A stretch of 64,000 nt of DNA from CAIQJJ01 sp049325275 (lineage in GTDB: Bacteria; Chloroflexota; Anaerolineae; Anaerolineales; UBA4823): assembly GCA_049325275.1 (NCBI GenBank), contig JBMOLU010000069.1, forward strand, positions 1 to 64,000, given 5' to 3'. Below, one piece after another: positions 47,866-54,457 of this stretch (its first letter is position 1; each line of letters begins with the position of its first letter). The notes beneath the pieces were generated by a model. The model was not told where the DNA came from and made no database searches. It worked only from the letters and a program-made list of their open reading frames with translations. Made by a program: the position numbers and the translations under genes.

Positions 47866-49932
47866 CTATTCGCCTGCTTCCTTGGCTTTCTTCTTCAACT
47901 CGATGGCCTTGTTGGTCATCGCCAGGGCCTCGTTGGTGCCGCCGCGGCCGCGTGAAAGGCGGGCGGCGTGTTCGTACTGGTTGGAGGCTTCACGATAAGC
48001 ACCGGCCAGTTCGAAGTGTTCGGCAGACATGATCACAAAGTCCAGCTCGGGGTGGCCCAAGAGCCAACGCGCCACTGCCAGGTGATATTGAGACAGATAC
48101 TTGTTCGGGATCAGGCTGTAGGCCACCTCACGCAGCAAGCTATGCTTGAAAATGTATTCCTGCTCGGCAGAAAACTGGCTGCTGGCCCGCGGGAATGCCA
48201 GTTCAGCCCGTACCAGGTGACGCAGGCTATCCTGGATCAGGCGCTCGACAACGGCCGAAGAGGCCGAAGCCAGAAGGCCTGTTCCGGCAACGGACGACGT
48301 ACGCGCCGCTGCGACGACGGCCCCCACCCAAAAAACGCGCCCGACCACCGAAGCCAGGAGGGCGACGGAACGCGCCTCACGCGGCAGGTCGTCCAGACGG
48401 GCCTGGAGCATGGCGCGTAACGATTCGGGTGGGTTATCCCGCAGGTAGGCCAACTGCTCGTCCGCACTCAATGCCGGGGTTTCTGCGGCGCTTTTCAACA
48501 GGCCCTTGACCATCTCTTCCAGAAAATAAGGATTGCCATCACAGCGCTGCGCCAGTTCGGTCAACAACGCAGGCGACCAGGAACGCAAATCGGGATACGC
48601 CTGGGCAACCGTCTGGGGCGTGAAAGGGATGGCACGCAGTGGTATATTCATGGCGAGATTGATCAAAGCCAGCCCAGGCCCGCTCTGGCGCATAAAATCG
48701 TCGCGTGCGCCGGCCAGCACCATCAACGCAGGCCGGGCACGATCGGGCTGGAAAAGGTATTCGAGCAGTTCGAGGCTGCTTTTATCGGCCCACTGCAAGT
48801 CGTCAAAGCACAAGATCACCGGGCGCAAGCGGGCCACGCGGGAAAGCAGTTCGCGCGTCAACTCGAACGCCCGCCGCAGGCGCGAGGCGGCGTCGGTGTA
48901 CTGCTGAAGGTAATGGCTCTCCGGCCACTCCAGCCCACACAGGCTGCCGATCAAGTGCACCGCTTCGAGCGGCGAAGACAGGCTGAGCTGTTTGCCCCAC
49001 AGGCGGCTGATCTCACGGGTAAATTTTTCGCGCAAGGACTCGGCGCTGTCTTCGTTCGTAATGCCAAACCAATTGTTCCACAAGTTTTTCCATAAGTAAA
49101 AGGGCACACGTTCTGCCTGCGCCAGGGCGCGCGCGCTGCCGATCAAGGTCGTGACCTTGTCCAGTTGCAAACGGTTGGTGAATTCCATCAGCAGACGCGA
49201 CTTGCCTACACCGGCGGCGCCGGTGACCATCACCATCACCGGCGATTGGCTCGCCTGAAACTGCTGGTAGATTTGGCCCAGTTGCTCCAACTCAGACGAG
49301 CGGCCGACCATCTGCGTAGCCAGGCCATCGCCCGTACGGTAGCGCCCTCCGGCGGGCACTGCGCCCTCGACCGTGAAGGCTTCGACCGGCTCCGTCTTGC
49401 CCTTGAGTGCGAACGGCGTGAGACGGCGCACACGAAAAGCCCCACGCACCAGGCGAAACGTGTTTTCCCCGATCACCACCGTCCCGGGTTCGGCCATCTG
49501 CTCGAAACGGCTGGCGACGTTGACGGCATCTCCGATGACGGTGTATTCATCCCGGTTACCCAGGTAACCGGCAAACACCGGCCCGGAGTTGATCCCCACC
49601 CGCAGACGGAGCTGTGTCACCCCCGGGACCACCGCATCGACTACCAGGCCACGCAGAGCGGTCTGCATGGCCAGCGCTGCGTGAACGGCCTGTTCGGCAT
49701 CCTGATCGCCCGCCAGCGGCGCTCCCCACACCGCCATCACACCGTCTCCCATGTGTTTGTCGATATAACCGCCGTGCGCCTCGATCACCGCATCCAGGCG
49801 TTTCCAGATGCTTTTGATCAAGTCGCTGACGATTTCAAAATCGAGCTGTTCGGCCAGCGCGGTGAAACCATGCACATCGGCAAACAGGATCGTGGCCAGG
49901 CGACGTTCTTCGGGGTAGCGTGGGATATTCAT
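47866..49932 (-). CDS. Class III adenylate/guanylate cyclase fused to an AAA ATPase
   Basis: 688 aa from the ATG at 49932; a TTG at 49947 is an alternative start. The N-terminal cyclase domain (about 1-180) has the metal Asp in 'TILFADVHGFTALAE', then 'GGYIDKHMGDGVMAVWGAPLAG' (second metal Asp and substrate-binding Lys region) and 'DEYTVIGDAVNVASRFE' (Asn and Arg of the catalytic end). The AAA_16 domain follows, with 'VMVTGAAGVGKSRLLMEF' and Walker B 'PVILCFDDLQWAD'. The C-terminal part has only the beginning of a TPR-like region (HLAVARWLLGH... YEHAARLSRG), shorter than in the 1000-aa members of this class. It is probably a sensor that couples ATPase/ligand state to cAMP production. Confidence 0.88.
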   Translation of the reverse strand: MNIPRYPEERRLATILFADVHGFTALAEQLDFEIVSDLIKSIWKRLDAVIEAHGGYIDKHMGDGVMAVWGAPLAGDQDAEQAVHAALAMQTALRGLVVDAVVPGVTQLRLRVGINSGPVFAGYLGNRDEYTVIGDAVNVASRFEQMAEPGTVVIGENTFRLVRGAFRVRRLTPFALKGKTEPVEAFTVEGAVPAGGRYRTGDGLATQMVGRSSELEQLGQIYQQFQASQSPVMVMVTGAAGVGKSRLLMEFTNRLQLDKVTTLIGSARALAQAERVPFYLWKNLWNNWFGITNEDSAESLREKFTREISRLWGKQLSLSSPLEAVHLIGSLCGLEWPESHYLQQYTDAASRLRRAFELTRELLSRVARLRPVILCFDDLQWADKSSLELLEYLFQPDRARPALMVLAGARDDFMRQSGPGLALINLAMNIPLRAIPFTPQTVAQAYPDLRSWSPALLTELAQRCDGNPYFLEEMVKGLLKSAAETPALSADEQLAYLRDNPPESLRAMLQARLDDLPREARSVALLASVVGRVFWVGAVVAAARTSSVAGTGLLASASSAVVERLIQDSLRHLVRAELAFPRASSQFSAEQEYIFKHSLLREVAYSLIPNKYLSQYHLAVARWLLGHPELDFVIMSAEHFELAGAYREASNQYEHAARLSRGRGGTNEALAMTNKAIELKKKAKEAGE

Positions 49933-49961
49933 GGCACGACAGAACAAACTCCCTGCCTGAA

Positions 49962-49967
49962 ATTATA
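49962..49967 (-). promoter_or_regulatory. -10 element overlapping the stop codon of the Mo subunit gene
   Basis: On the minus strand GTATAAT combines the last Val codon and the TAA stop of the XdhD-like gene with a TATAAT hexamer (complement of 49962-49967), placed about 30 bp before the cyclase ATG at 49932. No convincing -35 is visible. Confidence 0.4.
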
Positions 49968-52900
49968 CCTGAGCGAGGCCTTGCAGTGCCCGCCACACTT
50001 TCTCAGGCGTAACCGGGTTTTCATCGACGTGGACACCCACGGCGTCGAAAATAGCATTGGCGACCGCCGGGGCGACGCCATCCATGGGGATTTCCGCCAC
50101 CGCCTTAACGCCAAAGGGATGGCTTGGCTCGAAAGTTTCGACAAAGATCGTCTCCAATGCGGGCATTTCATCGGCACGGAAAATGTGATAGTCGCGGAAA
50201 TCGCGTTCGCGGGGGCGGCCGAGTTCATCGTACCGCATCTCTTCGCAAACTGCATAGCCGAGGGCCTGCGCCATGCCGCCCTCGATCTGGCCGGAAGCCG
50301 TCTGCGGGTTGACGATGACGCCGGAATCGACGGCCATGACGAGCCTATCCACCGTCACCATCCCGGTCTGGGCATCCACCGTCACCTCGGCAAATTGAGC
50401 GGCGAACGGCGGCGGCGAGACCGGTGAGTAAAACGAGGCCACCCCCATGATCTGCTCCTGGTCGGTGTGATGCAGGGCATCGAGGGCCACATCGGCGAGA
50501 GAAACGCTGCGGCCGTCGGGGGCCAGGACGCGGCGGCCGGAAAGTTTCAAGGCCGATGGTTGCAGGCCGGCATCGGCCGGCGAGCCTTCAGCGCCCAAGG
50601 CGGTGAGCATTCTCGCTGCCCGCAGCCTGATCCGTTCGGCCACCTGCTGGGCGGCCTTGACGACGGCTGCGCCGGAAATGTAGGTGGTCGACGAAGCATA
50701 GGCGCCCTTGTCGAAGGGGGTGAAATCGGTGTCGGACGAGTAGACCAGAACGTCCTCCAGCGGCACACCCAGGACTTCGGCGGCCATCTGGCCCAGTACC
50801 GTATCCGAACCGGTTCCCAAATCGGTTGCGCCGACGAGCAGGTTGAACGAGCCATCATCATTGATTTTGATTGAGGCGCCCCCCATGTCGAGGTAAGGAA
50901 TGGCCGTACCCTGCATGACGAGGGCAACACCGATGCCTTTGCGGCCGTCAGGCGTCCCGGGAGCACTTGCTGCCGAACGGCGCCAGGCTTCGTTGCCATA
51001 TTTCGAATCCCAGCCGATGGCAGCCCGGCCCTGACGCACGCACTCTTCCAGGCCACAGGTCTCGATGGTTTCGGGATGCGGCTCACGGCCTTCACTCCAG
51101 GCAGTGCTGAAGGGATGGTATTCGCCGGCGCGCAGAGCATTCTTCAACCGAAATTCGAGCGCATCGAGGCCCATCGCGCGGCAAATCTTTTCCATGTGAC
51201 GCTCGACGGCCCAGTAGCCCTGGGGCACACCGTAGCCGCGGAAGGCGCCGGACGGCGGCGTGTTGGTGTATACCACGTCGGCATAGAAACGAATATTGGG
51301 CGATTGGCGATACGGCTCGTCACCCACATAAAGCGCCATTGCCTTATGGCCGGTGTTGCCGGTGACCGTGAGCGCGTGGCAACCGTAAGCGCCGGTATCG
51401 GAGAGGACGCGCATTTCGTTCGCCGTGATCGTGCCGTCGCTTTTGACGCCGGTCTTTATCCAGAGGCGCATGGGATGGCGTGAGCGGGCAGCAACGAACT
51501 CTTCCTCACGGCTGTATTCGTACAGCACAGGCCGCCCGGTAGCAATCGTCAGGTGGGCGGCCACATCTTCCATCAAGACTTCCTGCTTGCCGCCAAAGCC
51601 ACCGCCGATACGCGGCTTGATGACACGGATACGCTTGACCGGCAGGCCCAACACCGGGGCCAACATGCGCCGCACGTGAAAGGGGACCTGCGTCGACGTG
51701 CGGATCACCAGACGGTCGTCTTCGTCCCAATACGTCAGGCAAACGTGCGGTTCGACATGCGCCTGCTGCACCTTCGGCACGGCATATTCGCCTTCGAAAA
51801 TGCGATCGGCCTCGGCAAAACCCGTTTCGACATCGCCAATGTCGATGCGAATCTCGGCGGCCAGATTGCGCGCCGGGTCGGAATCGGCAAAGCCGACATA
51901 CTCCGCTTCGTCGTGGATGACCGGTGCGCCCGGCGACATCGCCTGGCGCGGGTCGAGCAGGGCCGGCAGGATTTCGTAATCCACCCGGATCAGGCGCAGG
52001 GCCTTTTCAACCGTCTCGGCCGATTCGGCCGCCACGAAGGCTACGCGATCGCCCACGAAACGCACCTTGCGATCCAGCGAAAAGCTATCCAACGGGCCAG
52101 GAATGGGATCGGACTGCCCGGCGGTGGAATAAACGACGCGCGGAATGTCCTGCCAGGTCAACACGGCCGCCACACCGGGCAAGGCACGCGCCGCCGAAGC
52201 ATCGATGTGGCGAATGCGGGCGTGGGCGTGCGGCGAATGCAGCACGCCGGCATACAGCATGCCGCGCGGCGCCATGTCGGCGGCAAAAGCGGGCTTGCCC
52301 TGGGCCAGCTTGACGGCGTCCACTTTTCTCTCGGGCTTGCCGACGACCTGGTGCGAACCGGTTTCGGGTGCGACGATCAACCGGGGAACGATACGGGTTT
52401 GGGTGGCGGGGGTTGCGTCATCAGGCGGCGCGCCAGTTTCGAGGGGTTCGCTGCCAGGCCCGGCCTGTGCGCCTCCTGCCTGCGGTTCCCACGGCACGCC
52501 AGCACGCGGCTGTGAAAGACTTAAAACCGCTTCGACGGGCTTCTTGTATCCTGTACAGCGGCAGAGAACGCCCGACAGGGCAGCGCGGACTTCTGCTTCG
52601 GAGGGCGTTGGGTTTGTGTCGAGCAGTGCCTTGGCGGCCAAAATCTGCGCCGGCGTGCAGTATCCGCATTGGATGGCGCCGGCTTCGACGAAGGCCTGCT
52701 GGAGGGCGTGCAGGGTAACGTGCGAGGCATGCCCGGCGCCGGGATAAGGCGCCAGGGATTCGATGGTCTCGAGCCGGTGGCCTTCGGCCTGGGCCGCCAG
52801 CAGCAGGCCGGCGTTGATCGGTTTGCCGTCGAGCAGCACCGTATCGGCCCCCGATAGGCCGTGTTCGTCGCCAAACTTGACGCCATAGAAACCCAGGCGG

Positions 52901-52980
52901 CGCAGGACGCGCAGCAAGCTTTCTGCCGGTGCGGCGTCCACATCACAAAAGGTGCCATTCACGTGTAGCGTTAAATTCAT
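49963..52980 (-). CDS. XdhD-like molybdenum hydroxylase (Mo/FeS subunit) lacking the first [2Fe-2S] cluster
   Basis: 1005 aa from ATG 52980, with GAGGAAGG upstream. The N-terminal ferredoxin-like domain keeps the fold (GVKFGDEHGLSGADTVLLDG) but all four cluster-I Cys positions hold Asp, Ser, Asp or Gly. The second domain retains cluster-II Cys (QCGYCTPAQ...LCRCTGYKK). A linker of about 60 residues leads to the molybdopterin domains: 'GKPERKVDAVKLAQGKPAFAAD', 'HSPHAHARI', 'IGGGFGGKQE', 'GAFRGYGVPQ', and 'GVKAVAEIPMDG' with the catalytic Glu. This layout matches the family of E. coli XdhD (selenium-dependent hydroxylase type), where the N-terminal cluster is also lost. Substrates are probably purines or other N-heterocycles. 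xdhC, an FAD/FeS fusion and a YgfM-like FAD gene lie nearby on the same strand. Confidence 0.9.
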   Translation of the reverse strand: MNLTLHVNGTFCDVDAAPAESLLRVLRRLGFYGVKFGDEHGLSGADTVLLDGKPINAGLLLAAQAEGHRLETIESLAPYPGAGHASHVTLHALQQAFVEAGAIQCGYCTPAQILAAKALLDTNPTPSEAEVRAALSGVLCRCTGYKKPVEAVLSLSQPRAGVPWEPQAGGAQAGPGSEPLETGAPPDDATPATQTRIVPRLIVAPETGSHQVVGKPERKVDAVKLAQGKPAFAADMAPRGMLYAGVLHSPHAHARIRHIDASAARALPGVAAVLTWQDIPRVVYSTAGQSDPIPGPLDSFSLDRKVRFVGDRVAFVAAESAETVEKALRLIRVDYEILPALLDPRQAMSPGAPVIHDEAEYVGFADSDPARNLAAEIRIDIGDVETGFAEADRIFEGEYAVPKVQQAHVEPHVCLTYWDEDDRLVIRTSTQVPFHVRRMLAPVLGLPVKRIRVIKPRIGGGFGGKQEVLMEDVAAHLTIATGRPVLYEYSREEEFVAARSRHPMRLWIKTGVKSDGTITANEMRVLSDTGAYGCHALTVTGNTGHKAMALYVGDEPYRQSPNIRFYADVVYTNTPPSGAFRGYGVPQGYWAVERHMEKICRAMGLDALEFRLKNALRAGEYHPFSTAWSEGREPHPETIETCGLEECVRQGRAAIGWDSKYGNEAWRRSAASAPGTPDGRKGIGVALVMQGTAIPYLDMGGASIKINDDGSFNLLVGATDLGTGSDTVLGQMAAEVLGVPLEDVLVYSSDTDFTPFDKGAYASSTTYISGAAVVKAAQQVAERIRLRAARMLTALGAEGSPADAGLQPSALKLSGRRVLAPDGRSVSLADVALDALHHTDQEQIMGVASFYSPVSPPPFAAQFAEVTVDAQTGMVTVDRLVMAVDSGVIVNPQTASGQIEGGMAQALGYAVCEEMRYDELGRPRERDFRDYHIFRADEMPALETIFVETFEPSHPFGVKAVAEIPMDGVAPAVANAIFDAVGVHVDENPVTPEKVWRALQGLAQV

Positions 52981-53075
52981 CGGAACCTTCCTCATCCGGC
53001 CAGTTCGGGGCCGAACCGGCCTTCCATGCGACTACAGAACGAGTTCTGCAGTACGATCATTGCAAGGAGTTTTCT
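52981..53075. promoter_or_regulatory. Divergent intergenic region with two palindromes
   Basis: GGCCAGTTCGG and CCGAACCGGCC (52998-53021) form a 24-bp interrupted palindrome with one mismatch, 18 bp upstream of the XdhD-like start. CAGAACGAGTTCTG (53034-53047) is a second palindrome, nearer to the small membrane protein. Both are plausible operator sites for a regulator of the Mo hydroxylase. No regulator gene is adjacent. Confidence 0.5.
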
Positions 53076-53381
53076 GTGAAACTGCAAAACATCTTTGGTG
53101 CAGCCGGTGTGGGCTGCGGGTGGGCGTTGATCTTACTTTCCCTGGCTACCGGCCTGCTGTTCTGGCGAATAGACAACGAACCCGGCGTGCAGGGCGCGCC
53201 CGAAATGCTGGCCTTGGCGTTGGGAATGGCCTGCGCCGGCGTTTTGCTATTCGCAGGCAGCAATTTCTTCCTGCTGGCGGTAGGCACCAAAACGGCGCTG
53301 CTGGCGGCGTGGGGCCTGGTCGTTCTGGTGAGCCTGCTGGCCTACGGCATCTTGCCCTGGCTGCTGATCGTGCTGGTATAG
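53076..53381 (+). CDS. Small three-helix membrane protein of unknown function
   Basis: 101 aa starting with GTG at 53076, supported by AAGGAG six bases upstream. Three hydrophobic segments (VGCGWALILLSLATGLLFW, MLALALGMACAGVLLFAGSNFFLL, TALLAAWGLVVLVSLLAYGILPWLLIVLV in parts) fill almost the whole protein. I do not recognise the family. It is the only plus-strand gene between 44 and 64 kb. Its last 40 bp overlap the 3' end of the convergent DNA methyltransferase gene. Confidence 0.6.
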   Translation: MKLQNIFGAAGVGCGWALILLSLATGLLFWRIDNEPGVQGAPEMLALALGMACAGVLLFAGSNFFLLAVGTKTALLAAWGLVVLVSLLAYGILPWLLIVLV

Positions 53382-54448
53382 TAGGCCTTGCGCAGCCGGT
53401 CGATCGCCCGGCGCTGCCCATCTTCGTCCTCATAGGCCCAGTGTTCCCAACCGTTGCAGGGAACGCCGGTGAGCGCGCGCCCCACCTGGTGGATCGAGCC
53501 GGTCAATTCACCGCAGCGCAAATGGCCGTTCGCCAGAATTTCGGCGCTAACGCCGTTGCGGGAAAAATAAAGCCGCTGGCCCGGCCGCAACAAACCGGCC
53601 TCCAGCAGCGCCCCAAAAGCGACACGCGCCCGCTTGCGGGGTTCGTCCAGGCGCAAGGCATCTGCGGGAGCCGGTTGAACGGCGGCAATCCTTTTTCTGG
53701 CTACACGAATATATTCATCGTCGCGTTCGATGCCGATCCAGTGGCGGCCCAGCAGCCTGGCAACCGCCCCGGTCGTGCCGGTGCCAAAAAAGGGATCGAG
53801 AACGACGTCGCCCGGGTTGGAAGCGGCCAGGATGACGCGGTAGAGCAGCGCTTCGGGCTTCTGGGTGGCGTGCGCCTTTTCGCCGTTGACTTTCAAACGT
53901 TCGGCGCCGGTGGCCATAGGAAGATACCAGTCGGAACGCATTTGCAGGCCGCCGCTTTCACGGCCGTCGTCGTTGAGGGCTTTCATGGCGTGGTGATTGA
54001 AGGTATACCGTGCCCCGCGCCTCTTTTGCGCCCAGATCAGGGTTTCGTGGGCGTTGGTAAAGCGCACGCCGCGAAAGTTGGGCATGGGCGCATTTTTGAT
54101 CCACACCACGTCGTTGAGCACCCAGTATCCCAAATCCTGCAAGATGGCCCCGACGCGGTAGATATTGTGATAAGAACCGATCACCCACAGGGTGCCCGTA
54201 TCTTTGAGCACGCGCCGGCAGGCGGCCAGCCAGCGGCGCGTGAAATCGTCGTACTCGCCGAAGCTGCCGAACTTATCCCAGGCGTCGTCCACGGCGTCGA
54301 CTTTGGTCAGGTTGGGACGGTAGAGGTCGTTTTGCAGTTGCAAATTGTAGGGTGGGTCGGCGAAGATCAAGTCCACCGAAGCCCCAGGGAGCCGGTCGAG
54401 CACTTCGATGCAATCACCGGAAAGGAGGGTATCGAGAGGCAGGCTCAT
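53342..54448 (-). CDS. ccrM: CcrM-like DNA adenine-N6 methyltransferase (GANTC type), orphan
   Basis: 368 aa. The beta-class order is seen: target motif DPPYNLQLQ near residue 31 and SAM motif DPFFGTGTTGAVA near residue 220. The long match to CcrM includes 'KVDAVDDAWDKFGSFGEYDDFTRRWL', 'WVIGSYHNIYRVGAILQDLGYWVLNDVVWIKNAPMPNFRG' in parts and 'RFTNAHETLIWA'. The C-terminal CcrM/RAMA-type domain has 'TGSIHQVGRALTGVPCNGWEHW'. CcrM methylates adenine in GANTC and in alphaproteobacteria couples methylation to the cell cycle. No restriction endonuclease is adjacent, so it is an orphan. It begins 9 bp after the M16C peptidase gene. The target site here is inferred from similarity only. Confidence 0.88.
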   Translation of the reverse strand: MSLPLDTLLSGDCIEVLDRLPGASVDLIFADPPYNLQLQNDLYRPNLTKVDAVDDAWDKFGSFGEYDDFTRRWLAACRRVLKDTGTLWVIGSYHNIYRVGAILQDLGYWVLNDVVWIKNAPMPNFRGVRFTNAHETLIWAQKRRGARYTFNHHAMKALNDDGRESGGLQMRSDWYLPMATGAERLKVNGEKAHATQKPEALLYRVILAASNPGDVVLDPFFGTGTTGAVARLLGRHWIGIERDDEYIRVARKRIAAVQPAPADALRLDEPRKRARVAFGALLEAGLLRPGQRLYFSRNGVSAEILANGHLRCGELTGSIHQVGRALTGVPCNGWEHWAYEDEDGQRRAIDRLRKAYYTSTISSQGKMP

Positions 54449-54457
54449 TGCAGCACG

